Assembly (NCBI RefSeq): GCF_037969875.1
Contig: NZ_CP150218.1
Location: 7,502,001 to 7,566,000, forward strand
Length of the DNA: 64,000 nt
DNA from: Paenibacillus sp. FSL R7-0337
GTDB lineage: Bacteria > Bacillota > Bacilli > Paenibacillales > Paenibacillaceae
Direction: 5' to 3'
Within the stretch, counting starts at the first letter, position 1. Each line of letters begins with the position of its first letter. Below, piece after piece: positions 16,848 to 26,702 of this stretch. Made by a program: the position numbers and the translations under genes. Below the pieces are notes generated by a model. The model saw only the letters and a list, made by a program, of their open reading frames with translations. It made no database searches and was not told the origin of the DNA.

Positions 16848-17678
16848 ATGAAGACAGGTAAAAAAGTGTTGACAGCCTTACTGGCTGCGGGATTGAGCTT
16901 CGCTATGTTGACGGGGGTGAATCCGGGGAAGGTAGAGGCGGCGGCTAAGAAATATCCTGCACTGCTGAAAATCAACGATTATTATGTGCTCTATACAGCA
17001 CCGAAGGCGCCATATGTGGATGCCAACTACCGGACGATGATCCCGCTTCGCTCAATCAGCGAGCTGATGGGGGCGAAGGTTAGCTATGATGCCAAAGCTA
17101 GAACGGCTGCCATCGAAAAGGATAGTGTAACGGTTAAGTTCACAATTGGTTCTAAATCTGTTTCGGTTAACGGGGTTGCCGGGTCGATGGACACGGTTCC
17201 GGTGATGGAGCAGAATTCGATGTTCATTCCGGTCAGTGTGCTCGCAGGACGTCTGGGCATTGTGAGCAAATGGGATCAGGCGAATCAGCTCTACACGCTG
17301 ACGGGTGAAACCTTGATGCAGACGGATATCATCAAGTATTCTATAGAGGACATTGAGAAGGGCCCCTTCACTTCCCCACCGGGGACGATTATTAGCGACG
17401 ATGCGTTCCGGCCCATTTCTTACACCTTTGACCCTGTAAAAGGCAGCTTCACGGTAAAGTCGAAGAATATAACAGGTAAGGATGTTCCTGAAGGGGCGGC
17501 GGATGTAGCAGCGTATATACTGTATGATGATCAATTGATTCAGTTGCCGGCGCAGAAGCGGGAAAGACCGGCTGTCCGTAAGGATGGAACAATTGAGGTT
17601 ACCGTTAAAACCGAAACACCGAGTACTCCTGCTTATTTACTTGTAAAAGGGCGCCTGCTCGACCGCTCCGAGAATTAA
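16848..17678 (+). CDS. Exported stalk-domain (copper amine oxidase N-like) protein
   Basis: The protein has 276 residues from the ATG at 16848 (GAGAGG 8 bp before; ATG 16839 is possible). A signal peptide ends near VEAAAKK. Residues about 45-155 form two copper-amine-oxidase-N type repeats (YRTMIPLRSISELMGAKVSYD, SMFIPVSVLAGRLG). The C-terminal 100 residues are beta-rich and unrecognised. Such stalk domains are wall-associated modules common in Paenibacillus and are not oxidases. The DUF1835 gene follows after 34 bp. Confidence 0.82.
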   Translation: MKTGKKVLTALLAAGLSFAMLTGVNPGKVEAAAKKYPALLKINDYYVLYTAPKAPYVDANYRTMIPLRSISELMGAKVSYDAKARTAAIEKDSVTVKFTIGSKSVSVNGVAGSMDTVPVMEQNSMFIPVSVLAGRLGIVSKWDQANQLYTLTGETLMQTDIIKYSIEDIEKGPFTSPPGTIISDDAFRPISYTFDPVKGSFTVKSKNITGKDVPEGAADVAAYILYDDQLIQLPAQKRERPAVRKDGTIEVTVKTETPSTPAYLLVKGRLLDRSEN

Positions 17679-17712
17679 TTTCAATTTCGATTTTGAATCA
17701 GAGGTGAATCCG

Positions 17713-18786
17713 GTGAAGGACATGCTGGCGATCAAAAAGGCTGTAAGTACGCTCAGGGATGAGGAAGTCAAGTCATACTTGACGCAGATTCTGGCGGGGA
17801 TAGGTGAGTTGAAGGAGCAGTACGGGCAGCTGGAGAGACCGCTGGAGGAGCATATGGCGGAGCCGGTTGCCGAATTGATTGAACAGTACTCATCATTGAT
17901 GAGTCTTCCGGCACAGCGTGCCTTCTGGGACCCGGCTCCTGACAGCACCCATGTCCACATCCTCTGCGGCGACTCCTTCGGGGGCAGCATGAAGCAGGTG
18001 CTCAAAGAGTTTGGCTGGACGGATACCCATAAGCTGATTATTCTGCGGGAGAATTATGCTATAGGTCCGCTGGATCAGTTGGATACACCAGTGGGAAGGA
18101 AACTGCGCAGCGATTGGTTCCGCCAGCATATCCATGAATATTTTACGGTCTCTGATGAATGTGAAAGAGAGTATACTGAGCTGCTGGACAACCTGGAGCA
18201 GATTTCTGAGCAGGCCCAAATTGTAATCTGGACCGGGAGTAATGCATCCGAGCAGGCGGGGCAGCGTCTTGCGGTCCATCTGCTGGGGAACAGACAGAAT
18301 GAGATTATAGTGCTTGATGCCGGGGCCATCTGTGAGAAGTTGTTCAACCAGCCACATGCTTTTATAAACTACTGTCATTCCGGTGAGATTCCGTCAGACA
18401 AGCTTAGGGAAGCGCTTCTGCGGATCGATGGGGGCAGCAGGCTGACTGCTACGGATATTGCGCGGCTATCTCAGGGTTGGCTGACGATTTCCGGGCAATC
18501 CGGCGTGCTGCGAATCTGGCGGGAGGATGCCTTGCTGGAAGTGCCCGCTGATTACTACGACAGCTATCTGCTGGAGAAGCTGGACTCGCTGGAGCCGCCG
18601 CCAGGGAATGATGGATTCCTGAAATCAGCCCGGCTGGTCGGAGAGGCGATCGGATACTGTGAGCAGTATATCGGTGATGCTTATTTCGAGCACAGGGTGA
18701 GGGAGCTGATCTACAGCGGTGTGCTGGAGATCAAGGGTGTTCCCACTGCGATGAGATTCTATAGCATCCGGCGTAAGAAAGGGTAA
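17713..18786 (+). CDS. DUF1835/DUF3658 domain protein
   Basis: The protein has about 357 residues. A GTG at 17713 after AGAGGTGA is preferred; GTG 17704 and ATG 17722 are alternatives. A helical N-terminus precedes the DUF1835 core with HVHILCGDSFGGSMKQVL and ENYAIGPLDQL, where the signature histidine and aspartates lie. The C-terminal part matches DUF3658 (RVRELIYSGVLEIKG). It is a cytoplasmic protein of unknown biochemical role, frequent in Bacillales. Confidence 0.8.
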   Translation: MKDMLAIKKAVSTLRDEEVKSYLTQILAGIGELKEQYGQLERPLEEHMAEPVAELIEQYSSLMSLPAQRAFWDPAPDSTHVHILCGDSFGGSMKQVLKEFGWTDTHKLIILRENYAIGPLDQLDTPVGRKLRSDWFRQHIHEYFTVSDECEREYTELLDNLEQISEQAQIVIWTGSNASEQAGQRLAVHLLGNRQNEIIVLDAGAICEKLFNQPHAFINYCHSGEIPSDKLREALLRIDGGSRLTATDIARLSQGWLTISGQSGVLRIWREDALLEVPADYYDSYLLEKLDSLEPPPGNDGFLKSARLVGEAIGYCEQYIGDAYFEHRVRELIYSGVLEIKGVPTAMRFYSIRRKKG

Positions 18787-18856
18787 GATATAAAGGTATA
18801 TAAGAAGCACTAGAGAATTTAACAAAAAGCAAAAGAAGCGGAGGGGAAGGCCAACC

Positions 18857-19348
18857 ATGCAAACTTTATTTCGCTATAACTGGCAGGTCCGCGAGGAATG
18901 GTATCAATGGTGCGAGGAGCTGCCGGAAGAAGAACTGGTGAAGACACGGATTGGCGGAGTGGGCGGAATCCTGCAGACGCTAGTGCATATTGTGGATGTG
19001 GAATTAAGCTGGGTCCGGGATATGGAAGGTAAGCCGGATATCCGTTTAGACTTCACGGAGTACAACACTCTGCAGAGAATCAGAGAGGTAGACGCACGCT
19101 TCCGGCCGGAGGTGGAGTCCTTCGTAGTGGCCTGGAATGAGGAATTGGAACGGAGGATTCTAAGTGAGGATGGGCCGGATGGGCAGGTTACCCAGCATAG
19201 ATGGGGCGAAGTCATGCGCCATGTTGCCGCGCATGAGATTCATCACATCGGCCAGCTCTCCATCTGGTCAAGGGAACTCGACCGTAAGCCAGTCTCCCCT
19301 AATCTGGTGCGCAGAGGTCTGGCTACGTATTTACCCGGCAGAGAATAA
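18857..19348 (+). CDS. DinB family metalloprotein
   Basis: The protein has 163 residues after a GGAGGGGAAGG ribosome site. It has the four-helix DinB fold, with candidate metal ligands H48 (LVHIVDVE) and the pair in AAHEIHHIGQLSIW. Family members bind a divalent metal and include bacillithiol-dependent transferases and damage-inducible proteins. The specific reaction is unknown. A 70-bp gap separates it from the DUF1835 gene. Confidence 0.87.
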   Translation: MQTLFRYNWQVREEWYQWCEELPEEELVKTRIGGVGGILQTLVHIVDVELSWVRDMEGKPDIRLDFTEYNTLQRIREVDARFRPEVESFVVAWNEELERRILSEDGPDGQVTQHRWGEVMRHVAAHEIHHIGQLSIWSRELDRKPVSPNLVRRGLATYLPGRE

Positions 19349-19349
19349 A

Positions 19350-19397
19350 GGGGGCTGCCGGTCTTGTTATAGTCTGGCGGTGTAGTCAGCCTCCCCC
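19350..19397. terminator. Possible bidirectional terminator hairpin
   Basis: GGGGGCTG and CAGCCTCCCCC arms lie between the convergent DinB and SgrR-like genes. There is a long loop and no clear T run, hence low confidence. Confidence 0.3.
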
Positions 19398-19414
19398 GAC
19401 CTTCTACTCTATAG

Positions 19415-21091
19415 CTACAGCTCCGGCGGAAACCACAGATGGCGCAGATCGACCCAGCCCTGGCTGTTGAAGGTCACCCCGCGTACGGAGGGCAGATAGG
19501 CAGTCTCGGCAGGCCGTTCGTACAGAATATGCAGCTGGTGGTCACGGGTTAGAGTATCCTCAATCAACCGGAAGCCTTCCGCCCGGACGGCGGCGTCAGA
19601 CTCCCGCGAGATCTGGCGCAGCCTGCCCTCAATGCCCGCACGGGTGCGCGGTTCGATGTGCTGCGAGAGGGTCAGATACAGATCGTACAGCCGGAGCTGC
19701 TCATCCTGGTCGCGGAGCAGCGAGAAGACGATCAGGTCGGACTTCAGGCGGATCGGGCCTTTGAATTCCTCCGGCGACACGGATAACACCTTGCAGGAAT
19801 ATCCATGCTGCGTTAGTCTTGCGGCGATGTATTCGGCATCCCCGGCATACTGCGGGATCGTGGCAATCTGCAAGACTTCAGCCGGAGGCGCTGCGAAATG
19901 CCGGAAGGGCACTCTCGGAGTTTCCTGCAGACAGGATAGCAGCTCGGCACGGAGAAGGGGATCGCTTAGCGGTCCCTTTTTCTTCGTGTTGCAGGTTACG
20001 AATTTGCGGACATAGGACTCGGAATGAATTCTGCTTAGAGAGTCTGCGCCCGCTGTGGACGGATTAGGGATGACATGGAAGGCAGAGCCGGTCTCTGAGG
20101 GCTCCCGGTCAAGGCTCCACGGGACATAGATAATCTCCACACGGTCCAGATGGGCCCGCCCCTGGAAGTAATACGGGAACACTTCCAGCACACAGGTGTC
20201 TTCATTCATCTCCACGACCTTGAACGGACCGGTGCCCGCCGGTCTGCGTCCAAACAGATTCTCTCCGATGGACTCCAGATCGCGTGGCACAATCGCCGCC
20301 CGGCTGGTGCAGAGGAAGGGAAGGAAGAGCTCATTCGGGTTCTTCAGCAGAATGCGGACGGTAGAGGCATTCAAGGCTTGGACCTCCTGAATCTCCTTGA
20401 CAATATAACTGTACAGCATGCGCTGCGAGGTGGACATCATACGTTCGAACGAGTAGACAACATCCTCCGCGGTCAGTACCTTACCGTGATGGAACAAGAC
20501 CTCCTTGCGCAGATGAAAAGTCCAGGCCGTCCGGCTCCCGTCTGTCTCCCAGGCATGGGCCAGGCCGGGGATCACCTTGCCGCGTTCACCGCTGCGGCCG
20601 ACCAGCCCGTCAAAAACATGGCTGGAGACAAACGACTCCGCCAGCAAATTCATATAGAGCGGATCGAAGGTATGGAGCTGCTGGGTGACCGGCAGCCGCA
20701 GCGTATCGATCCGCTTGTCGCTGTGCACCTCGGCATGATGCCCGAAGTAAGCGAGCAGCCAGCCTTGCAGCGTGTCCTGCAGCGATGAAGTTCGGGCATG
20801 TCCGCGGATGCCCTCCAGCGCACTGCTGATATCCTTGCTGCTTATGGCCTGCTTCATGGATTCCAGGGCAATGTCCTCGGCTGCCGCTAGGAATACCAGC
20901 TTGGAGCGCCGTCCCCGTCCCCGGCTGGGGGTCCAGGTGATCCAGCCGAGATCGGCCATTTTGCGGATCACATGCAATGCATTGCGGTGGGTGCAGCCAA
21001 GGGTCAAGGCCAGCTCGTCCAGGGTGATGGAGATCTCAGCCGGACCTCCATGCTGCGAATGCAGCTTCAGGAATTGACTGTGCAGCTTCAT
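19415..21091 (-). CDS. SgrR-type transcriptional regulator with solute-binding domain
   Basis: The protein has 558 residues. The N-terminal winged helix (SgrR_N, about 1-110: LDELALTLGCTHRNALHVIRKM) is fused to a family-5 extracellular-solute-binding fold (about 160-540: TLRLPVTQQLHTFDPLYMN, AWTFHLRKEVLFHHGKVL). The binding-protein part has no signal peptide, so it senses a ligand in the cytoplasm. SgrR controls sugar-phosphate stress in enterobacteria; in Paenibacillus the targets are usually adjacent transporters. Here the divergent neighbour is a DUF4173 membrane protein, so the target is unclear. GGAGGAG precedes the start. Confidence 0.87.
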   Translation of the reverse strand: MKLHSQFLKLHSQHGGPAEISITLDELALTLGCTHRNALHVIRKMADLGWITWTPSRGRGRRSKLVFLAAAEDIALESMKQAISSKDISSALEGIRGHARTSSLQDTLQGWLLAYFGHHAEVHSDKRIDTLRLPVTQQLHTFDPLYMNLLAESFVSSHVFDGLVGRSGERGKVIPGLAHAWETDGSRTAWTFHLRKEVLFHHGKVLTAEDVVYSFERMMSTSQRMLYSYIVKEIQEVQALNASTVRILLKNPNELFLPFLCTSRAAIVPRDLESIGENLFGRRPAGTGPFKVVEMNEDTCVLEVFPYYFQGRAHLDRVEIIYVPWSLDREPSETGSAFHVIPNPSTAGADSLSRIHSESYVRKFVTCNTKKKGPLSDPLLRAELLSCLQETPRVPFRHFAAPPAEVLQIATIPQYAGDAEYIAARLTQHGYSCKVLSVSPEEFKGPIRLKSDLIVFSLLRDQDEQLRLYDLYLTLSQHIEPRTRAGIEGRLRQISRESDAAVRAEGFRLIEDTLTRDHQLHILYERPAETAYLPSVRGVTFNSQGWVDLRHLWFPPEL

Positions 21092-21214
21092 CTGGGATAT
21101 TCTCCTCCTGCCTCAACATTAAAATAGGAAATTAATAATATTATATTTCTCTTTTTCTTCTTATTTTATCAGCTAGAATCAGGATATGACAGTAAAAAGA
21201 TGGGGGGATTTACC

Positions 21215-22753
21215 ATGGATGAACAAATGGTATCCAAACCGGGGCTTGGGCGTGTAGCCTTATTAGCCGCATTTCTGCTTGCGATTGTGCATCAGTACCT
21301 GTTCTACGGCAAAATGCCGGGGATCTCTTACCCGATTTTTGTCACATTGTTCTACGCCTTTATGCTCTATTTCGCCAAGGAGCGGCTTCGCAAGCAGACC
21401 TGGTTCAGCTATGTTTGGATGGCTTCTATTTTTTTGTTGTCCCTAACCTATATGCTGTTCGGCAACTGGTTTTTCTTTGCGCTTAATATCGTTGTTATTC
21501 CGGTGCTGATTCTATTACATATGACGTATATGCTTAGTTACCGCAAGCCCGCTTGGAGCGGAATCGCACTGATCGGCGCGGCCCTGGAGCATCTGTTCCC
21601 GCAAAGTCTGCGCAACTGGGCGACGGGACTGAGACTGCTGCGCCGGGGCAAAGGCGGGATACCGAATGAACGCAAGCAGGTATTGATGCGGGTGCTGATT
21701 GGCCTGCTGATTTCCGTGCCGCTGTTGCTGATCGTGATCTCGCTGCTCTCTACGGCGGACGGAGTATTCAGTCAGCTGCTGGCAGCGCTCCCAAGGATTT
21801 TTGACAATATTTCGCTGGGGGACTGGATCTTCCGGGGCTTGTGGGTTCTGCTGCTCGGGCTAGGCATGTTCGGCTTCGTCTGGGGGTTTGTACAGAGTAA
21901 ATCCTATATCCGCACTCCACTGGCCAGTGAGTTTGATTCGATGGGACAGAAGCTGGTAGCAGCTGAAGCAGGGGACGAGGGTATTGGTCTTGATGACCCC
22001 GTCATTATCACTACTGTACTGACTGCAATCAATGCAGTGTACATGCTGTTTGTTAGTGTCCAGTTCTCGTATCTGTTCGGCGCCTGGGACGGGATTCTGC
22101 CGGAGAACAGTACGTATGCGGACTATGCGCGGAGCGGTTTTCTGGAGCTGATTCTGGTCACATCCATTAACTTCGCGATCTTGCTGCTGTCCTTACTGGC
22201 TGTGCGTAAAGCGGGCGGCATTCTGAAGCGGGTAATTCAGCTCCTGCTGTACATTCTGGTGTTATGCTCCATGATCATGCTGTATTCTGCGTACTCGCGG
22301 CTGACTCTGTATGAAGAGGCTTACGGTTATACCTACATCCGGTTCCTGGTGCATGCCTTCATGATCTTCCTCGGATTGCTGCTGGTGCTGGCGGCCGTGC
22401 GGATTAGCCGGGAACCCTTCCCGCTTCTCAAATGTTACATCGTGCTCGGCCTGCTCTCCTACGTGCTGATGAACTATATAGGAATGGATCATATCATTGC
22501 CCAGCAGAATATCCAGCGTTATGAAGCAAGCGGCACACTGGATGCCGGTTATCTGGCCGGACTCTCCGCAGATGTGGTTCCAGAGCTGATCAGGTTCAGC
22601 AAGCAGGAAAAGGGGATTCTGGACGAGGCGCTGCGCAGCAGACTGTCTGAACGTACTCAGCCTAAGCAGAGCTGGCCTTCGTTCAATCTGGCGAATCACC
22701 GGGAGCGTAGAGTGCTTGCGGAATATTTTGCAGGAGAGGTAGTGTACAAATAG
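21215..22753 (+). CDS. DUF4173 integral membrane protein
   Basis: The protein has 512 residues from the ATG at 21215, preceded by GGGGGG; ATG 21200 is a weaker option. There are at least ten hydrophobic helices. It is characteristic of DUF4173/DUF4153 proteins, including a C-terminal LNYIGMDHIIAQQNI-like segment (here LMNYIGMDHIIAQQN). Function is unknown. It is followed by a Crp/Fnr regulator gene 64 bp later. Confidence 0.82.
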   Translation: MDEQMVSKPGLGRVALLAAFLLAIVHQYLFYGKMPGISYPIFVTLFYAFMLYFAKERLRKQTWFSYVWMASIFLLSLTYMLFGNWFFFALNIVVIPVLILLHMTYMLSYRKPAWSGIALIGAALEHLFPQSLRNWATGLRLLRRGKGGIPNERKQVLMRVLIGLLISVPLLLIVISLLSTADGVFSQLLAALPRIFDNISLGDWIFRGLWVLLLGLGMFGFVWGFVQSKSYIRTPLASEFDSMGQKLVAAEAGDEGIGLDDPVIITTVLTAINAVYMLFVSVQFSYLFGAWDGILPENSTYADYARSGFLELILVTSINFAILLLSLLAVRKAGGILKRVIQLLLYILVLCSMIMLYSAYSRLTLYEEAYGYTYIRFLVHAFMIFLGLLLVLAAVRISREPFPLLKCYIVLGLLSYVLMNYIGMDHIIAQQNIQRYEASGTLDAGYLAGLSADVVPELIRFSKQEKGILDEALRSRLSERTQPKQSWPSFNLANHRERRVLAEYFAGEVVYK

Positions 22754-22817
22754 CTTCCGGGCTTTGACTTGTGATACAGTAATTTCAGCAGAAATGACAC
22801 AAGGAGAGAAGAAGCTC

Positions 22818-23516
22818 ATGCAATCGATTATAAATCCGGAGGCGGTTCGAAGCCTTACCGAGCAGAATGGACTCACAGCCATGTTCAGCAGCAGCGCGAT
22901 TGCCCAGATGGAGCTTCGGCGTTACAGCGGCGGGGAGGCCGTCTGCTCAGTGGGCGACCGGCTGGAGCATATGTTTTTCCTGATGCAAGGCAAGCTGAAG
23001 ATTCATACGCTGCTGCCTAACGGCAAGTCCATGCTGGTCCGGTTCGCCCGGCCGATGTCGGTAATCGGGGATGTGGAGCTGCTGCGCCAGTATCCGGTCA
23101 AGAATGAGGTCGTCTCTGTAGGGGACAGCCTGCTGCTTGTCGCCGGAAGGAAGCTGCTGCTCCGGGAGATTGAAGACAATACTGCGCTGTTGCGCTTCCT
23201 GGTAGGAGAGTTGAGCCACAAAATGTACACGCTCGGCCAGACCTCAGCCATGAATGTGCTCTATCCGGTAGAGAACCGGTTCGCCAGCTACCTGATGTCG
23301 CTGTTCGCGGACAACACCGGCGCCCAGCGCGTAGAAGAGATTCGTACCTCCACACTGACAGAGACCGCCGATCTGCTTGGCACCAGTTACCGGCATCTCA
23401 ACCGGGTGGTGCGCCGCCTGATTGAAGACGGAATTATTGAACGCAGGAACGGCCGATTGATTGTACGGGATGAGGAGCGGCTGGCAAGGCTTGCGAACGG
23501 GAATTTGTACGATTGA
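22818..23516 (+). CDS. Crp/Fnr family regulator, YeiL-like
   Basis: The protein has 232 residues from the ATG at 22818 (AAGGAG upstream). An N-terminal cyclic-nucleotide-binding-type beta barrel (about 20-130: FFLMQGKLKIHTLLPNGK, VIGDVELL) precedes a C-terminal winged helix (about 150-225: TETADLLGTSYRHLNRVVRRL). Layout and the GDVELL segment resemble YeiL. No Fe-S cysteine cluster is evident: the only notable cysteine (CSVGDRLEH) stands alone. It therefore probably senses a ligand other than oxygen through an iron-sulfur centre. It might regulate the preceding DUF4173 gene. Confidence 0.86.
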   Translation: MQSIINPEAVRSLTEQNGLTAMFSSSAIAQMELRRYSGGEAVCSVGDRLEHMFFLMQGKLKIHTLLPNGKSMLVRFARPMSVIGDVELLRQYPVKNEVVSVGDSLLLVAGRKLLLREIEDNTALLRFLVGELSHKMYTLGQTSAMNVLYPVENRFASYLMSLFADNTGAQRVEEIRTSTLTETADLLGTSYRHLNRVVRRLIEDGIIERRNGRLIVRDEERLARLANGNLYD

Positions 23517-23542
23517 ACCGGATGATAGGAAGTCATTCAGAG

Positions 23543-23580
23543 AACCTCTATTTCTGCCTTGGCAGGGATGGGGGTTTTTC
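23543..23580 (+). terminator. Rho-independent terminator
   Basis: AACC..CTGCC and GGCAG..GGGTT arms are followed by TTTTT, 26 bp after the Crp/Fnr stop codon. Confidence 0.7.
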
Positions 23581-23676
23581 GTGTGATCAGCGCATTTCAG
23601 ATTTATTTAAGTATTGTGATGTACGATACGTAGAGATTACATAGTAGAGCTTACATATCGAGTGGAGGTAGTTATC

Positions 23677-25380
23677 ATGTCGAGCAGACTTAGAGGAATC
23701 CGGGCCAAAATCATATTTGGTTTCGCCGCTGTTATTCTCGTGTTCATTCTCGCAATAACCGGCAGTACTATATTTCAGGGTAAGGTGACCATGCTTACAG
23801 ATCAGATCAACCGTAATTACAGCAAGCTCTCGATGGTACAGAAATTAACCGATGAGATCCGGACGGCGGACGGCCTGGCCGCAAGGTATGTGATGAGTAA
23901 TACCACTGAGGAGAGAACTGCCAATCTGACCGCCTATGAAGCCAAGATCCCGGAGATTACATCCGCAGTTGAAGAGCTTAAGGGCGCCGGCCTGAATCAA
24001 GCGGAGCTTGCAGGAATTCAGAAGCTGGAGGGGGAGTGGGACAATTATCTGACGGTGCTGAAGCAGGCTTTTGCCTTGGCTAAGGAAGGGGATTTCCCGC
24101 AAGCGCAGAAGTCGTTCACAAGCCTCTCCCTTACGACTATTATCGATTCCCAGCTGGTGTTCGAGACGATGCTGCATGATGAAATTATGAAGGAACAGAG
24201 CCAGGCGGCTACCCACCGCAGCTCCTCGATGTTTACCAGCATGGGGGTGACAGGCTTATCCGTGGTGCTGGCTCTGCTGATCGCATTCGTATTGTCGGCA
24301 AGGATTCTGAAGCCGGTGAACGATGTGAACAGGCAGCTCCAGGAGATTGTGGGCGGCGATGCCGACTTAACCCGCAAGCTTAGTGTGCAGACGAAGGATG
24401 AGATCGGTGAGCTGGCCCGGAATTTCAATACAATGACCGATAATCTGGCAGCAATGATCACCCAGGTGAAGCTGTCGGCGAACGGTCTGGCGGCTTCTTC
24501 AGTGAAGCTGACCTCGGATAGCGGAGCGACCGCCGATACTACCGAGAAGATCGCCGGAATTATGGGTGAGGTCGCAAGCGGCGCGGGCATGCAGATGAAT
24601 GATCTGCAGACCAACATGAACACCATTATTGAAATGTCGGACGGGATTCAACAGATTGCTGCCAGTGTACAGGATATCTCGGAAGCTTCTATGCATTCTT
24701 CAGATTATGCGGTGGCCGGGGATCTGTCTCTGCAATCTGCCGTCCGGCAGATGGAATCGATTAACGAATCCATTCAGTCATTATCGCAAAAGGTTATGGG
24801 CTTCGTGAATCGTTCACAGGATATAAGCAGCATTGTAGGGGTGATCAAGGGGATTGCCTCGGAGACGAATATGCTGGCACTGAATGCAACCATTGAAGCG
24901 GCCCGGGCCGGAGAGCACGGCAGAGGATTTGCTGTTGTAGCCGATCAAGTGCGCAGACTGGCCGAACAGTCCGCAGATTCCGCCAATCAGATTGCCGAAA
25001 TGGCGACTGGAATCCAGGCCGATGCTGATCATGCAGTGAAGGTGATGAAGAACAGCATGAACGAAGTAATGGGCGGAACCAAGATCATAGAAGAGGCAGG
25101 GCAGTCTTTCAATGCCATCCGCCATTCGATTGATTCACTGGCGGGACAGGTCCAGGAGGTATCCGGTGCGGTAGAAGAAATCACGGCAGCGACGGAGGAG
25201 ATTGTAGATTCCATCCGCACCGTTACGCATATCTCGGAGACCACCGCGGCAAGTACACAGCAAGTATCCGCCGCATCGCAAGAGCAGATGGCTTCAGTGG
25301 AACAGATCGCCTCTTCTGCCAGTGCGCTTAGCATGCTGGCGCAAGGGCTGCAAGGTTTGGTAGCACGTTTTAATGTATAA
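23677..25380 (+). CDS. Methyl-accepting chemotaxis protein
   Basis: The protein has 567 residues from the ATG at 23677, after GGAGGT. A transmembrane helix (about 9-31), a four-helix-bundle periplasmic-type sensor, a second transmembrane helix (about 185-207), a HAMP domain and a long coiled-coil signalling domain follow in order. The CheA/CheW-binding hairpin tip includes IVGVIKGIASETNMLALNATI and EAARAGEHGRGFAVVADQVR. The ligand is not predictable. It stands alone with its own terminator and no other chemotaxis genes nearby. Confidence 0.95.
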   Translation: MSSRLRGIRAKIIFGFAAVILVFILAITGSTIFQGKVTMLTDQINRNYSKLSMVQKLTDEIRTADGLAARYVMSNTTEERTANLTAYEAKIPEITSAVEELKGAGLNQAELAGIQKLEGEWDNYLTVLKQAFALAKEGDFPQAQKSFTSLSLTTIIDSQLVFETMLHDEIMKEQSQAATHRSSSMFTSMGVTGLSVVLALLIAFVLSARILKPVNDVNRQLQEIVGGDADLTRKLSVQTKDEIGELARNFNTMTDNLAAMITQVKLSANGLAASSVKLTSDSGATADTTEKIAGIMGEVASGAGMQMNDLQTNMNTIIEMSDGIQQIAASVQDISEASMHSSDYAVAGDLSLQSAVRQMESINESIQSLSQKVMGFVNRSQDISSIVGVIKGIASETNMLALNATIEAARAGEHGRGFAVVADQVRRLAEQSADSANQIAEMATGIQADADHAVKVMKNSMNEVMGGTKIIEEAGQSFNAIRHSIDSLAGQVQEVSGAVEEITAATEEIVDSIRTVTHISETTAASTQQVSAASQEQMASVEQIASSASALSMLAQGLQGLVARFNV

Positions 25381-25383
25381 TTA

Positions 25384-25436
25384 GACGAAGCCCCTACCCT
25401 GAACGAGAGGGAGGGGGCTTCGTCTTGCTTTTTCGC
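25384..25436 (+). terminator. Rho-independent terminator of the chemotaxis receptor gene
   Basis: ACGAAGCCCC...GGGGGCTTCGT arms are followed by a T-rich tract on the plus strand. It also separates the convergent nucleotidyltransferase gene. Confidence 0.8.
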
Positions 25437-26518
25437 TACTTTTTCATATATTCCCGGTACAGCTCTTCCAAAGTATCGTAACGCTGAAGCTGCCGTCCGA
25501 CCCGGTGATATTCCTCCAGATAGTCGTCCATTGCCAGGAGGAACCGGTCCTTGAACAGGTCCAGATAGTCCACATCAAAATACTGCATAAGATTGAACTT
25601 CCGCGTTCCCCGCGACTCGGTCATCTCATCCAGCAGACCCTGCGCTCCCATAGCGGCGTAAAAGGCGTAAGAGGCATCCTTACTTTCAACGCTGGAAATC
25701 ACCTTGTTACGGTAGTTGCACCATAATTCCTCATAGGTTCCCTTCAGATTATCATAGGTGGGCACAGGCTGTTCCACATATTGCTGATGCAGCGCTTTGT
25801 GAAGCTCAAGGATGCTATTCAGCAGGAAACGGGAAGTGTTTCTGATCTCATCCACATTTTTTGCTCGGATCACATTCCAGTAGTTCGTCTCGAAATCCCC
25901 CGGAAGATGCCGGAAGGACTTCACCTCCTCCAGATAACGCTTCAGCCCTCTCTGAAAATACGTATTATTCATTTGCGACAAAGCGTTCACCAGATTATAC
26001 ACCATTTCGGCTGATGCCAGCCTGACTGCCCCGATCTCCTCATGAAGATATGCATTCGCATACTCCTGCTTCGCCAGATCAATCCACTTCTTGGCCCGCT
26101 CCAGGCATTCGCTTCCAATGGGCTTCGCCAGTGCATCCTGCGCCCGCTGCTGATAGGCTCTCAGCTTCTCCATATATTCCGGCTTCGCGCAGTAGAGCAC
26201 CAGCAGATCGGTCAGACTGGAGATCATCGGACTCTCAAGCGCCGCCTGATCTTCAATCCGGGTCTCCCAAGGCGTGCAGTAGATATCATATCCGACATCC
26301 CCGAGAATGAAGCAGGATGAGATGTCCCAGCCTTCATTATTGTTATTGATGATGATCAGATCGAGATCGCTTTTGTCATGGAAATCCCCGGTTCTGAAAG
26401 AGCCCGTAAGTCCGATCACTGCAATCTCTTCCGGAAAATCCCGTTTGGCCCGCTCGATCACCATATTGATTAATTTTTCATTTTTGGATAATAATTCTTT
26501 CCTGGTACTTTCGTTCAT
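25436..26518 (-). CDS. Nucleotidyltransferase-domain protein
   Basis: The protein has 360 residues. The N-terminal nucleotidyltransferase core has GLTGSFRTGDFHDKSDLDL, where GS and the DLDL pair bind metal and nucleotide. The helical C-terminal half (about 130-355) resembles substrate-binding domains of aminoglycoside-nucleotidyltransferase-like proteins. The natural substrate is unknown. It is monocistronic, facing away from the cysteine synthase gene. Confidence 0.78.
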   Translation of the reverse strand: MNESTRKELLSKNEKLINMVIERAKRDFPEEIAVIGLTGSFRTGDFHDKSDLDLIIINNNNEGWDISSCFILGDVGYDIYCTPWETRIEDQAALESPMISSLTDLLVLYCAKPEYMEKLRAYQQRAQDALAKPIGSECLERAKKWIDLAKQEYANAYLHEEIGAVRLASAEMVYNLVNALSQMNNTYFQRGLKRYLEEVKSFRHLPGDFETNYWNVIRAKNVDEIRNTSRFLLNSILELHKALHQQYVEQPVPTYDNLKGTYEELWCNYRNKVISSVESKDASYAFYAAMGAQGLLDEMTESRGTRKFNLMQYFDVDYLDLFKDRFLLAMDDYLEEYHRVGRQLQRYDTLEELYREYMKK

Positions 26519-26702
26519 AGCTGATTCCTCCTGCGTTGTGGCTTGTTGTTGTATTCATTGTAAAAGGATCTGGAGTCCTCGGGTATACCGACTTCGGTTA
26601 GGATCATTCTCTCCCTGATGCAAAATCGACAAGCAATACAGGTTAGCGATACAATAGAAGCTAAATCATGAAGACCGAGGCAGAAACAAAGGAGGCATAC
26701 CC

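Noticed and set aside
22818..23516. Crp/Fnr protein considered as an oxygen-sensing Fnr
   Set aside because: No cluster of cysteines for an iron-sulfur centre is present.
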